In this document: in pieces, positions 7,422-16,082 of the stretch
Numbering within the stretch: position 1 is the stretch's first letter
How the letters are laid out: every line of letters begins with the position of its first letter
Assembly (NCBI GenBank): GCA_944381155.1
Contig: CALWKA010000006.1
Location: 1 to 59,991, forward strand
Source: an uncultured Clostridia bacterium
Lineage (GTDB): Bacteria > Bacillota > Clostridia > Christensenellales > UBA1242
DNA length: 59,991 bases
Reading direction: 5' to 3'
The notes under the pieces: generated by a model
Database searches by the model: none
Told to the model about the DNA's origin: nothing
Seen by the model: the letters and a program-made list of their open reading frames with translations, nothing else
Program-made: the position numbers and the translations under genes

Positions 7422-8399
7422 TTAGATAAAGATTATAGCCAGCGGAGTTGTGACAATCAAACAAATTAAACCCTGTGTTAATTTTTGTTTCAAAATTGTT
7501 CGTGCGGGGATATTCAATTTGCCTAAAAACGAAAGCGATTGCAGTATGATACTGACTCCACCAAAGCCAATCAACCCGCTAGCAATGATAGTTTTAATAG
7601 TTAGACTGATGCTAGTATTATTTAGTTCAATGATTCCGCGCGTGATTTCAAATAGCCCAATGATACTTGATTTTATAGCGCCAAAATTTTGTGGACAATT
7701 GAAAATAGTTGAAATGCCTTTTGCGATATTATCAATTAATCTGATATTTAGTAAAACATCAATCAACAAAAAACTTAACACCATATATGCGCAAACTAAT
7801 AGTATTGAGATAGTAGAATCGTACACAGCATTTGAAATTAAATCGCTATTATTATTTTTGTTTTTGCCTGAATACAATTGATCTTTTTGCAAAAATTTAT
7901 CTTTTCTATAAATTAATCCGTTAATTAGTGCGGACAATATATTGGCAATTAGGATAATTAGACCTGCCTTATAGGACAAAAAAATATTTACGCCCACTGT
8001 ACCAATTATAAACATTGGACCGCTAATTGAGCAAAATGACATCATTTTTTCTGCTTCTTTTGATTGAATTTTCCCCTGTTCATTAAGCGAGCAAATCAAT
8101 TTTGCGCCCATTGGATAGCCCGATATTAGTGACAAAAGGAAGATTTTCAGTCCAAAACTTGGCACGCGGTACAATTTGTTGAAATACTTGTCCAATTTTC
8201 CGGCTTCGAATGTTGCTAGATTTACGATAATTCGGGTGAAAATAAAAAATGGAAACAGCACAGGCAAAACCTTAATTGCCCAAACAGAGATTGCAGATAA
8301 CACTGATTCTGAATAAATTTTAGGATTTAAAATGAAAATAATGCATAAAAATAATATTAACAAAATAAAAATTTTATTTGATTTTAATAATTTAATCAT
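7422..8399 (-). CDS. ylbJ: YlbJ-like sporulation integral membrane protein
   Basis: A 325-residue protein with about eight membrane segments and the nucleoside-recognition (Gate) motifs typical of YlbJ: a Ser-Gly-Tyr-Pro-Met-Gly-Ala-Lys stretch near residue 95 and a Ser-Gly-Pro-Met-Phe-Ile-Ile-Gly stretch near 127. YlbJ is a sporulation membrane protein in Bacillus; its substrate is unclear. In Bacillus it sits beside ylbK (a patatin) and upstream of rpmF, and here the patatin is divergent and next to it. There is no ribosome site. A TATAAT lies 5 bases before the ATG on the minus strand, which suggests a leaderless mRNA. It is shorter than the ~400-residue Bacillus protein. Confidence 0.8.
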   Translation of the reverse strand: MIKLLKSNKIFILLILFLCIIFILNPKIYSESVLSAISVWAIKVLPVLFPFFIFTRIIVNLATFEAGKLDKYFNKLYRVPSFGLKIFLLSLISGYPMGAKLICSLNEQGKIQSKEAEKMMSFCSISGPMFIIGTVGVNIFLSYKAGLIILIANILSALINGLIYRKDKFLQKDQLYSGKNKNNNSDLISNAVYDSTISILLVCAYMVLSFLLIDVLLNIRLIDNIAKGISTIFNCPQNFGAIKSSIIGLFEITRGIIELNNTSISLTIKTIIASGLIGFGGVSIILQSLSFLGKLNIPARTILKQKLTQGLICLIVTTPLAIIFI

Positions 8400-8406
8400 A
8401 TATAAT
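8378..8406 (+). promoter_or_regulatory. promoter of the patatin-pta operon
   Basis: TTGATT, 17 bases, TATAAT. It overlaps the start codon of the divergent ylbJ gene. On the minus strand ATTATA (8405-8410) gives a TATAAT for ylbJ, with a weak TTCATA at 8428-8433, so the two promoters are interlocked. Confidence 0.65.
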
Positions 8407-8428
8407 TATATTAAGGATAGGGGTAGAT

Positions 8429-9343
8429 ATGAAAAAATTAGCATTAGTTTTGGGTGGCGGGTCATCAAAAGGATATGCGCATATTGGAGTGTTGAAGGCT
8501 TTGGAAAAGAATGGTATCAAGCCAGATATCATTGTGGGGACATCTATGGGTGCCTTGGTTGGCGGATTTTATTGCGCGGGCATTTCTGTGGAAAGATTGG
8601 AAGATTTGGCAGAAAAATTCAATAGTCTAGGTCCGTTTAGTTTGTATTCTGCGTTGTTTAAAGATAATTTATTGAATGTAGATAAAGTCAAACGCCTGAT
8701 TAATAAAGAACTGAAAGACAAAACGCACGATGAGTGTGATATAAAATTTGTATCTGTTTCTACCGAACTCAATCTTGGCAAGGAGTATCATTTTGACTCG
8801 GGACTATTACGAGAAAGTGTGTTGGCAAGTATATCTATACCAGGAGTTTTTCCGCGTTTCAAAAAAGGTGAGAATGTGTTTGTTGATGGCGGACTTTTGA
8901 ACAACCTTCCTGAAGATGTGGCAAAAGAATATATGCCAGATGCTGTGATTATTTCGGTTGATGTGATTGGTGATTATTCAAAGCAGATTGAAAAACAAAG
9001 AATGAAAACAGTGGAAACAATTATGAACGCCACCACTCTTATGACGCAAACAATTATGAATAGCAAACCAAAATTGGCTGATTTAAGAATTGAAATATCT
9101 CAACCAAATGTCAGTCAAATGGACTTTTCGAAGAAGTCGGCACAAAGAGCGATTCACAAAGGCGCCAGCGTAACAAGGCAATATATTGCTAAAATCAAAC
9201 AACTTTTAAGAATAAAAGATGATCAACCAAAGAAAGCAGAAAAGCCTAAAACAGTAAATTCCGTTATAGCAAAAGACAGTGAACAAATAAAAAGTGAACA
9301 TATAAAGAGCAAGGGAAGAACGGCAAAGAAACAAAAGATATAA
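8429..9343 (+). CDS. patatin-like phospholipase (YlbK/RssA type)
   Basis: A serine lipid hydrolase of the patatin family. The oxyanion loop GGGSSKG is at residues 9-15, the nucleophile Ser39 sits in GTSMG, and the catalytic Asp is in DGGLLNNLP near residue 152, so the Ser-Asp dyad is complete. The C-terminal ~50 residues are a Lys-rich tail. It follows its own promoter and a purine-rich ribosome site, and pta begins 25 bases after it, so the two are likely one operon. In Bacillus the equivalent is ylbK, next to ylbJ. Confidence 0.88.
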   Translation: MKKLALVLGGGSSKGYAHIGVLKALEKNGIKPDIIVGTSMGALVGGFYCAGISVERLEDLAEKFNSLGPFSLYSALFKDNLLNVDKVKRLINKELKDKTHDECDIKFVSVSTELNLGKEYHFDSGLLRESVLASISIPGVFPRFKKGENVFVDGGLLNNLPEDVAKEYMPDAVIISVDVIGDYSKQIEKQRMKTVETIMNATTLMTQTIMNSKPKLADLRIEISQPNVSQMDFSKKSAQRAIHKGASVTRQYIAKIKQLLRIKDDQPKKAEKPKTVNSVIAKDSEQIKSEHIKSKGRTAKKQKI

Positions 9344-9368
9344 AAGAAACAAATGAATAGGAGAATTT

Positions 9369-10328
9369 ATGGAAATAGTAGAACAATTGAAAGAATATGC
9401 AAAAAAGATAGATGCAACTATCATATTGCCCGAGGCAAATATTGACAAACGAGTATATTTGGCGGGGAAAGAGATTTTGGACAAGAAGATATCAAAATTG
9501 ATTGTCTTTGGTAAGAGTGAAGAATATGACGAAAGTTTCAAATCAGGTGATTGCGAAATAATAGATATTAGTTCATACAAAGATTTAGACAAGTTTGCAA
9601 CCGAACTATTTGAATTAAGAAAAAATAAAGGAATGACTATCGATAAGGCAAGAGAGTTAATAAGGCGTGCTGATTATTTTTCAATGATGTTGCTAAAAGC
9701 AGGGCGGGCAGACGGAGTGGTGGCGGGTGCCACTTGGTCGACAGCGGACACATTGCGCCCCGCACTACAAGTGATCAAAACCAAGCCGGATAAGCCTATA
9801 GTCACAGGGATAATGTTGATGGTAAAAGAAGGCGCTGATCCGTTAGTTTTTGCTGATGTTTCACTTATAGAAAATCCTACTAGTGAAAATTTGGCGGACA
9901 TTGCAATATCTAGTGCGGAATTTATTGAAAAAGTGTTGGGCATAGAACCGAAAATTGCTATGTTAAGTTATTCTACCAAAGGCAGTGCATCAAGCGAAAT
10001 GGTAGATAAAGTGCGAATCGCCACCGAAATTGCTAATAAAAAATCAAAATATTTAATAGATGGTGAAATGCAGGTCGATTCTGCTTTGGACAAAGCTACC
10101 GCGAAGAAAAAGGGGATATCAAGTGAAGTAGGAGGGAATGCAAATGTGCTGATTTTCCCAGACTTGAACGCAGGCAATATTGGATATAAACTTGTGGCAC
10201 GATTAGGTGGCTATACAGCAATCGGGCCAATAATGCTCAATTTCAATAAACCAGTAAATGATTTAAGTCGAGGCTCAAATGTGGAAGAAATCATCAATAC
10301 AATTTGTATCACAAAACTTTTAGTTTAA
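9369..10328 (+). CDS. pta: phosphate acetyltransferase
   Basis: Converts acetyl-CoA and phosphate to acetyl phosphate in the cytosol, the first step of acetate formation, which yields ATP together with AckA. The 319 residues match the single-domain Pta of Gram-positive bacteria. Recognisable stretches are ADGVVAGATWSTADTLRPAL (about 116-135), a SLIENPTSENLADIAI segment and, near the end, GPIMLNF with DLSRGSNVEEI. An AGGAG site precedes the start. Its partner ackA lies about 1.7 kb downstream, separated by a MerR-type regulator, which is unusual because the two are normally adjacent. Confidence 0.95.
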   Translation: MEIVEQLKEYAKKIDATIILPEANIDKRVYLAGKEILDKKISKLIVFGKSEEYDESFKSGDCEIIDISSYKDLDKFATELFELRKNKGMTIDKARELIRRADYFSMMLLKAGRADGVVAGATWSTADTLRPALQVIKTKPDKPIVTGIMLMVKEGADPLVFADVSLIENPTSENLADIAISSAEFIEKVLGIEPKIAMLSYSTKGSASSEMVDKVRIATEIANKKSKYLIDGEMQVDSALDKATAKKKGISSEVGGNANVLIFPDLNAGNIGYKLVARLGGYTAIGPIMLNFNKPVNDLSRGSNVEEIINTICITKLLV

Positions 10329-10390
10329 AATGTAAAAATGTTTTTAATATATAGATAGATAATAAATTATATTAAAGTCTTTATTTCTTC

Positions 10391-10450
10391 TTGCAATTTT
10401 TTAAAAATTTTGCAAATTTGTTATCTACAAGTTTATGTAGAGATTTATCT
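10391..10450 (+). terminator. possible terminator after pta
   Basis: Two hairpins in the 314-base gap after pta: TTGCAA...TTGCAA with inner T/A runs (10391-10415), and TCTACA-AGTTTA-TGTAGA (10424-10441) followed by GATTTATCTTTTTG. Neither has a clean U run, but together they could end the transcript. Confidence 0.4.
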
Positions 10451-10591
10451 TTTTGCTACTTGATAAATTATATTTTATGTATTTATCATTTTATGATCTT
10501 AATAAAATACGAAGTATATAACCAAAAAGTCGTTTAAGATTGATTTGAATATAACAAAAATAAAAAATTTTAATTTTTTTTCAAAAAACAC

Positions 10592-10622
10592 TTGAGTTTA
10601 TAGTTAACTATAATGTTATAGT
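10592..10622 (+). promoter_or_regulatory. MerR-type promoter with 19-bp spacer and perfect palindrome
   Basis: TTGAGT (10592-10597), a 19-base spacer, then TATAGT (10617-10622). The spacer holds the perfect 16-base palindrome TTATAGTTAACTATAA (10598-10613). An over-long spacer with a dyad between -35 and -10 is the hallmark of MerR-controlled promoters, where the regulator untwists the DNA. Here it drives the merR-type gene itself, so autoregulation is likely. Confidence 0.85.
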
Positions 10623-10642
10623 GAGAGCATAAAGGAGATACG

Positions 10643-11794
10643 ATGTATTCAATAGGACAATTTTCTCATCTAACAGGGATAACAACGAAAGCTCTTATCT
10701 GGTATGACAAGATAGGCGTTTTAAAGCCAATAAAAATCAATGAAGAAAATGGTTATCGTTATTATGATGAAAGCTCGCTGCAGAGAGTTTTTCAAATCAA
10801 ATACTTGCAATCTTTAGATTTCACTATTGATGAGATTAAAAGGTTATCTAAAGAAGTGTTGGACAATAAGATTGCGCAACTTAAAGAAAAAGAGAATTTC
10901 ATATTGGCAAACATTGATTTCCTTGAAAAACTAAAGGAGAATAATATGGAAAAAGATTTTTTTGAAATTGCAGAAAAAATGTTAAATGGTAAATGGGTAT
11001 ATGCAGGTAGCACAACAAATTTTAAAGATGCTCAAACGATGGGGTTTGATGGAGAATGCAAAAAAGATATGCCAAAATATCTATTCTTTGGTGAGCATAG
11101 TCTTGCCACTGATCTAAAAGAAGTTTTTGGTTATAGTTCTAACTTATTTACAATAAATGGCAAAACATATCACGCTTTCCTTTTAAATTATTATGGCACT
11201 CTCGTTTTATACGAAAATAACGCAGATAGCAAAAAAAGACTTTATTTACATGTATACAAGAGATGGTCACAAACAGCCTATTATACTAATGAAAATATTT
11301 TGACAATCCAAAAGAAACATAAAGTTTCGCCAGATACCGAATCTATACCTTTTAATGAAAATTTGTTGGGGAAATGGAAAATTGTTGATTATATATATGA
11401 AAGTGAAATTAAAGACTATAATGGCAAGATTAAAAAGAAAAAAATTACTTATTTCTTATCTCCACTATTTGACAAACTAGAAATCAAGGATAAAAATACA
11501 GTTTATGTGTTAGGGGAAGACGATGTTTTGAAGATAACTTATGAAAAAGGAATAAAAATATTTAATCGCGATAATACTATAATGAAAATCAAAATGGATA
11601 ATTCGAGTGTTGAAAACGAGAAATTTTATATTGTAAATCATCTCAATGATCAAAATCTCAAAGGCGAATACAAGCGCATCGGCAATTCAGAATATTTATT
11701 TGTAAATATTGATAACATTCCTGATCTAGATGAAAAAATTTATGTTTACAAAAAAGTGAAAGAAACAAATAAGAAGATGAAAGTTCAATCATAA
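10643..11794 (+). CDS. MerR family regulator with large C-terminal sensor region, 383 aa
   Basis: Residues 1-70 form a MerR winged-helix domain (IGQFSHLTGITTKALIWYDKIG, with GYRYYDESSLQRVFQIKYLQ), followed by a coiled-coil dimerisation helix to about residue 110. The remaining ~270 residues are beta-rich and contain two Gly-Lys-Trp segments (116-118 and 243-245) that look like the starts of two related barrel domains, perhaps calycin-like. I do not recognise a ligand. Typical MerR proteins are 120-280 residues, so this one is long. It has its own MerR-type promoter and an AAAGGAG site, and sits between pta and ackA. Its targets beyond itself are unknown. Confidence 0.85.
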   Translation: MYSIGQFSHLTGITTKALIWYDKIGVLKPIKINEENGYRYYDESSLQRVFQIKYLQSLDFTIDEIKRLSKEVLDNKIAQLKEKENFILANIDFLEKLKENNMEKDFFEIAEKMLNGKWVYAGSTTNFKDAQTMGFDGECKKDMPKYLFFGEHSLATDLKEVFGYSSNLFTINGKTYHAFLLNYYGTLVLYENNADSKKRLYLHVYKRWSQTAYYTNENILTIQKKHKVSPDTESIPFNENLLGKWKIVDYIYESEIKDYNGKIKKKKITYFLSPLFDKLEIKDKNTVYVLGEDDVLKITYEKGIKIFNRDNTIMKIKMDNSSVENEKFYIVNHLNDQNLKGEYKRIGNSEYLFVNIDNIPDLDEKIYVYKKVKETNKKMKVQS

Positions 11795-11817
11795 AATATA
11801 ATGAAATTACTTATTGA

Positions 11818-11925
11818 GAAAGTAAACTTGAAGATATGTGTTTTAATGAACTTTACATAGATAATAATTATACATATATGGCTAATAGAGATGACAATGG
11901 CAAAAATAGAACTTATATTTTATAA
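11818..11925 (+). pseudogene. possible decayed coding fragment
   Basis: After an in-frame TGA at 11815, a 35-codon frame without a good start ends at TAA 11923-11925. It contains a natural-looking Tyr/Asn/Asp-rich stretch similar in style to the C-terminal region of the MerR protein. It may be the remnant of a duplicated sensor domain. The support is weak. Confidence 0.2.
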
Positions 11926-11934
11926 TTAAAATTG

Positions 11935-11968
11935 ACAAAATAATAAAAATTATTTTGTTAATTTTTTT
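11935..11968 (+). terminator. terminator after the MerR gene
   Basis: ACAAAATAAT-AAAA-ATTATTTTGT is a 10-bp perfect stem followed a few bases later by seven T residues. It overlaps the ackA promoter. Confidence 0.65.
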
Positions 11969-11982
11969 AATTGTGCTATAAT
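11955..11982 (+). promoter_or_regulatory. promoter of ackA
   Basis: TTGTTA, 16 bases, TATAAT, with a TGC extension before the -10. This gives ackA its own transcript, separate from pta. Confidence 0.55.
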
Positions 11983-12008
11983 TTTATTTATTGAATAGAG
12001 GAGAAAAT

Positions 12009-13199
12009 ATGAAAGTTTTAGTTGTAAATTCAGGAAGTAGCAGTTTGAAAGCGCAATTGATGGAGACAGATACGGGCGCAGTGTTGGCAAAAGCATATTG
12101 TCAGCGCATTGGGCTTGACAAATCTTTTATGGAATATAAAACGAATGAAAAAGTGGTGATTGATTTTGATATGCCAAATCACAAAGTGGCATTCAAATTG
12201 TTTTTGGACACACTCACTAGCAAAGATAAGGGCGTGATCAAAAATCTTTCAGAGATTAAAGCAATAGGGCATAGAATAGTTAATCTTGGCGAGAAGTATA
12301 ATAAGTCTATTGTTATTACGAAGAAAATTTTTGAGGATATGCAAAAATATGTTCATTTTGCACCTTTGCACAATCCTGCTGCTATGTCTGGGATTCAGGC
12401 GTGTATGGAATTGATGCCAAAAGTGAAAAATGTTGGGGTAATGGACACTGCGTTCCATTCCACTATGCCAGAGCAGGCATATATGTATGCGCTTCCTTAT
12501 GAATTTTATACGAAAAATAAAATCAGAAGATATGGTGCGCACGGCACTAGTCATAGATATATTGCAATGAAATGCAGGGAATTGTTTGGTGATTTGACGG
12601 GCAAAAGGATAATTTCTTGTCATATTGGTAGTGGTAGTAGCATTTGCGCTATCAAGGACGGAAAGAGCATAGACACTTCAATGGGATACACTCCACTTGC
12701 GGGCGTAGTGATGGGAACACGCTCGGGAGATATAGATCCTGCAATATTGAAAGACATTATGCAGATTAAAAATATTGATATAGACCAAGCGATCAATTTG
12801 TTGAATAAAGAGAGCGGATTGTTGGGCGTAACGGGTAAATATAGTGATCTGCGCGACATAGACAACAATTTAGATAATCCTAGAGTAAAATTGGCTTTTG
12901 ATATGATGGTACATTCAATCAAAAAATACATTGGCGCATACGCTGCGATTATGAATGGTGTGGACTACATCATATTTACTGCAGGAGTTGGTGAAAACGA
13001 TGAGTTGGTGCGCGAAGCAGTATGCAAAGATATGGAATATTTGGGAATAGACTTTGACTATAAGTTGAATAAATCAGCACCGCGCGGTACGATTCAAGAA
13101 TTTACGAAGAAAAAGAGCAAAGTGAAAGTTTATCGTATACCTACAGATGAAGAATATATGATAGCGTTAGATACTGCGAATTTAGTAAATAATAATTAG
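12009..13199 (+). CDS. ackA: acetate kinase
   Basis: Transfers phosphate from acetyl phosphate to ADP, giving acetate and ATP. It works with Pta in fermentation. The N-terminal VLVVNSGSSSLK motif, the nucleotide-binding segment CHIGSGSSICAIKDG, the DTSMGYTPLAG and MGTRSGDIDP segments and FTAGVGEND near the C-terminus are all present. The 396 residues match the family. I take the ATG at 12009 because GAGGAG stands just before it. The frame also opens at a TTG at 11991, inside the ribosome site. The usual HGGE motif reads NLGE here, a variation worth noting. Confidence 0.95.
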   Translation: MKVLVVNSGSSSLKAQLMETDTGAVLAKAYCQRIGLDKSFMEYKTNEKVVIDFDMPNHKVAFKLFLDTLTSKDKGVIKNLSEIKAIGHRIVNLGEKYNKSIVITKKIFEDMQKYVHFAPLHNPAAMSGIQACMELMPKVKNVGVMDTAFHSTMPEQAYMYALPYEFYTKNKIRRYGAHGTSHRYIAMKCRELFGDLTGKRIISCHIGSGSSICAIKDGKSIDTSMGYTPLAGVVMGTRSGDIDPAILKDIMQIKNIDIDQAINLLNKESGLLGVTGKYSDLRDIDNNLDNPRVKLAFDMMVHSIKKYIGAYAAIMNGVDYIIFTAGVGENDELVREAVCKDMEYLGIDFDYKLNKSAPRGTIQEFTKKKSKVKVYRIPTDEEYMIALDTANLVNNN

Positions 13200-13220
13200 T
13201 ATTAGAATCAATTAATCATT

Positions 13221-13275
13221 ATATATTGTGTCTTTTATATATAATGCACACAATATATTGAATAAAATTTTTATT
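13221..13275 (+). terminator. terminator after ackA
   Basis: An 11-bp perfect stem ATATATTGTGT (13221-13231) / ACACAATATAT (13248-13258), with TTTTTATTT starting about 9 bases beyond. Confidence 0.55.
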
Positions 13276-13374
13276 TAAAATATAATATTATTCTAATAAA
13301 TGTTGAAAAAAATTGAAATTTTTTTACCTTTAGGGCAAGATTTTTATAAATTTTAAAAATATTAGACAAACTGA

Positions 13375-13403
13375 TTGACAAATTGAATTTAATTTGATAA
13401 AAT
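13375..13403 (+). promoter_or_regulatory. promoter of rpmF
   Basis: A consensus TTGACA, 17 bases, then TAAAAT, leaving a leader of about 60 bases before the rpmF start. Confidence 0.8.
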
Positions 13404-13417
13404 CATTTCATATTTTG

Positions 13418-13453
13418 TCGTGTGCTATTAGATATGTTGTATATTTAGCACGA
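13418..13453 (+). promoter_or_regulatory. hairpin in the rpmF leader
   Basis: TCGTG(TG)CTA pairs with TAGCACGA, an 8-bp stem with a two-base bulge, ending 8 bases before the GGAGG ribosome site. It could control L32 synthesis, but I know of no matching leader family. Confidence 0.35.
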
Positions 13454-13471
13454 ATAATTATGGAGGTTAAT

Positions 13472-13663
13472 ATGGCAGTTCCTAAGGGAAAAGTTTCAAA
13501 GTCAAGACGCGATAAGCGCCGTGCGAACTGGAAAGCAACTGTTCCTACTTTAGTAGAATGTCCACATTGTCACGAAAAGAAAGTGGCTCATCAGGTATGT
13601 AAAAATTGTGGTTATTATGATGGAGAACAGGTTGTCAATCTAGACAAAAAAGAAAATAAGTAA
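13472..13663 (+). CDS. rpmF: 50S ribosomal protein L32
   Basis: A small zinc-ribbon protein of the large ribosomal subunit. The N-terminus MAVPKGKVSKSRRDKRRANW is diagnostic, and the zinc ribbon CPHC...CKNC is intact, so this is the zinc-binding form. A longer frame starts at 13394, but the conserved N-terminus and the GGAGG site fix the start at 13472 (63 residues). In most Bacillota a YceD (DUF177) gene precedes rpmF. Here it is missing. Confidence 0.97.
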   Translation: MAVPKGKVSKSRRDKRRANWKATVPTLVECPHCHEKKVAHQVCKNCGYYDGEQVVNLDKKENK

Positions 13664-13688
13664 AAATAAGGCATTTGCCTTATTTTTT
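13663..13688 (+). terminator. terminator after rpmF
   Basis: AAAATAAGGC-ATTT-GCCTTATTTT with a continuing T run, starting at the stop codon. Confidence 0.9.
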
Positions 13689-13733
13689 CATTAAAAATAT
13701 GATTTATTTTATATCACTATTTTTTACAATCAG

Positions 13734-13762
13734 TTGAATAAGAGTTTAGTTTATGATATAAT
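13734..13762 (+). promoter_or_regulatory. promoter of the methyltransferase gene
   Basis: TTGAAT, 17 bases, TATAAT. The predicted transcript start (about 13769) is only a few bases before the possible start codons (TTG 13772, ATG 13778), and no ribosome site is visible. Confidence 0.65.
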
Positions 13763-13777
13763 AAAAATGAGTTGATT

Positions 13778-14908
13778 ATGGAAAATATATTAGAAAAGAT
13801 ACAAAAAGAATTGGTTGAAAATATAAATAATTTCAAGAAAATGATTTTAAGTGACACTTCAAGTGATATTAAAAAAATCGTGGTTCGACCAATACTGATT
13901 AAAAATAAGATAATGCTACAGATAGAAAGATATCGTGGGAGCAAGGTTTTTCACGAAAATATTGAATTAAATGCGATATTCGATCTACCATTTTCTGAAT
14001 ATAATCAAATATTGATTGAAACTATTGGCAAAGATATAATATTTAGCAAACAGAAGGCAGGATACAAAAAGAAAGTACGCGAAAATGCAATCAGTCAATC
14101 AGATATCAATTTGAGCCACAACAAGCAAAAATCATATTTGATCAATGAAGGAGATAATGTGCCTGCAATGGTTGATTTGGGGATATTCACAAAAGACGGC
14201 AAAATTGTCAAGTCAAAATATGATAAATTCAAACAAATCAACAGATTCATTGAAATAATAGATGATGTTTTCAAATCAATCAATAAAGATGAAATCACAA
14301 TATTAGATTTTGGGTGCGGGAAGTCATATTTAACCTTTTTAGTTTACTATTATTTTGTTGAAATTAAGAAAATGAAAGCAAAAATTATAGGTTATGATCT
14401 CAAATCAGATGTCGTGGATAGGTGCAATGAGATAGCAAAAAACTATGGCTACTCTGGATTGCATTTTCAAGTGAACGATGTGAAAAAAGACAAATTGTAT
14501 AATGGTGCGATTGATGTCATCATCAGTTTGCACGCGTGCGACACCGCCACAGATTTTGCGCTAGATTATGCAATCAAACACAAGATACCTTATATTTTTT
14601 CTGTGCCGTGCTGTCAACACGAAATCAATCAAACTATCAAAAAGGGCGGAGATTTTGACTTATTGCTAAATGACGGACTGATCAAAGAACGATTTTCTGC
14701 ATTGCTAACCGATGCTATACGCGTTGAAATTTTACGCGCAAAGGGGTATGATGTGGATGTGATAGAATTTGTAGATTTTGCTCATTCTCCAAAAAATATA
14801 ATGTTGCGCGCAAATTTAACTCACAAAACAGGTTCGCTTGAAAATATTGATACCTTAATGAAAAAATATAATTTTTCTCAAAAATTATACGAATTAAATA
14901 AAAAATAA
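13778..14908 (+). CDS. SAM-dependent methyltransferase (Methyltransf_32 type)
   Basis: A class I methyltransferase of about 376 residues. The SAM-binding motif I is DFGCGKSYLTF near residue 176. A HACDTATDFA segment near 250 and SVPCCQHE near 275 are characteristic of the GSTCD/Methyltransf_32 group, thought to modify RNA. The N-terminal 150 residues are less conserved and may bind substrate. The start is uncertain between TTG 13772 and ATG 13778, neither with a ribosome site. The mRNA may be leaderless. The gene stands between rpmF and plsX, which are normally neighbours. Confidence 0.8.
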   Translation: MENILEKIQKELVENINNFKKMILSDTSSDIKKIVVRPILIKNKIMLQIERYRGSKVFHENIELNAIFDLPFSEYNQILIETIGKDIIFSKQKAGYKKKVRENAISQSDINLSHNKQKSYLINEGDNVPAMVDLGIFTKDGKIVKSKYDKFKQINRFIEIIDDVFKSINKDEITILDFGCGKSYLTFLVYYYFVEIKKMKAKIIGYDLKSDVVDRCNEIAKNYGYSGLHFQVNDVKKDKLYNGAIDVIISLHACDTATDFALDYAIKHKIPYIFSVPCCQHEINQTIKKGGDFDLLLNDGLIKERFSALLTDAIRVEILRAKGYDVDVIEFVDFAHSPKNIMLRANLTHKTGSLENIDTLMKKYNFSQKLYELNKK

Positions 14909-15080
14909 TATCTAGCATTTTATTAATTTTGTTTGAAATTATATTTGAAATTATATGAAATAATTTAGACAATATTTTAATTACTCAACATATCCTAAAT
15001 TTTTATGTTTGAAAAATCGTTGTTTTTGTTTTACTTTTTTTCAATTTATGTGTAAACTTATATTAATCATAGGAGATTAT

Positions 15081-16082
15081 ATGAAAATTGTAGTAGATGC
15101 TTTTGGTGGCGATTATGCGCCATTTGAAATAGTAGCAGGAGCGGTGAAAGCTTTGCAGGCTAATGAAAAATTAAATTTGGTACTTGTGGGGGACAAGGAT
15201 AAAATCACAGAAATTTTGCAAACCCTTGTATTTGTATCAGACAGATTGGAAATTGTACACGCGCCTGATGTGGTCACGATGGAAGATGTGCCAACCGTTG
15301 CGATTAGGACAAAAAAGACTTCTAGCATCGTGGTGGCATACGATTATCTGAAACAAAATGATGACGCGATGGCAATAGTTAGTGCGGGTAGCACGGGTGC
15401 AACATTGGCAGGGGCAGTTTTGAAACTTGGCAGGATTCCAAATATTAGTCGTCCTGCTTTGGCGCCAATTCTTCCCACTGTCAACGATCGTGGGGTGATG
15501 TTGCTCGATTGTGGCGCGAATGCTGATTGCAAACCTGAAAATCTTTTTCATTTTGCTATAATGGGTAATGAATATATGAAAGCAATTGGCGTGAAAAAAC
15601 CGCGCATTGGACTTCTCAATATCGGCACGGAAGAAGAAAAGGGAAGCGAAGCGGTGAAGGAAGCATATCAGTTGTTGAAAAATTCAAAATTGAATTTTGT
15701 TGGCAATATAGAAGCGCGCGATGTGTTGCGCGGAAATGTAGATGTGGTGGTTAGTGATGGATTTGCTGGGAATGTGTGCTTAAAAACGATTGAAGGAACG
15801 GCGGAAATTTTATTTGGTGAGCTGAAAGACGCTATGACTTCGTCATTCAAAGCAAAGATGGGTGCGTTGCTACTCAAAAAGAAAATGAAAGATATCAAGA
15901 AAAAATACGACCACACTAAAGTGGGCGGTGCACCGCTATTGGGAGTGAACAAAATTGTTTTGAAATGCCACGGCAATAGCAAGGCTGACACGGTGGCAAC
16001 CACGATTGAACAAGCATATACATTGGCAAACAACAAATTGATAGAAAAGGTGAAAATGGCTGTTGAAAATAATGAAGAATAG
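15081..16082 (+). CDS. plsX: phosphate acyltransferase PlsX
   Basis: Makes acyl-phosphate from acyl-ACP in the cytosol, for PlsY-dependent phosphatidic acid synthesis. The N-terminus KIVVDAFGGDYAP and the STGATLAG, DCGANADCKPE and NIGTEEEKGS segments identify it. The 333 residues match the family. A longer frame opens at a TTG at 15009, but the ATG at 15081 has an AGGAG site. It overlaps rnc by 11 bases. In most relatives acpP lies between plsX and rnc. It is absent here. Confidence 0.95.
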   Translation: MKIVVDAFGGDYAPFEIVAGAVKALQANEKLNLVLVGDKDKITEILQTLVFVSDRLEIVHAPDVVTMEDVPTVAIRTKKTSSIVVAYDYLKQNDDAMAIVSAGSTGATLAGAVLKLGRIPNISRPALAPILPTVNDRGVMLLDCGANADCKPENLFHFAIMGNEYMKAIGVKKPRIGLLNIGTEEEKGSEAVKEAYQLLKNSKLNFVGNIEARDVLRGNVDVVVSDGFAGNVCLKTIEGTAEILFGELKDAMTSSFKAKMGALLLKKKMKDIKKKYDHTKVGGAPLLGVNKIVLKCHGNSKADTVATTIEQAYTLANNKLIEKVKMAVENNEE

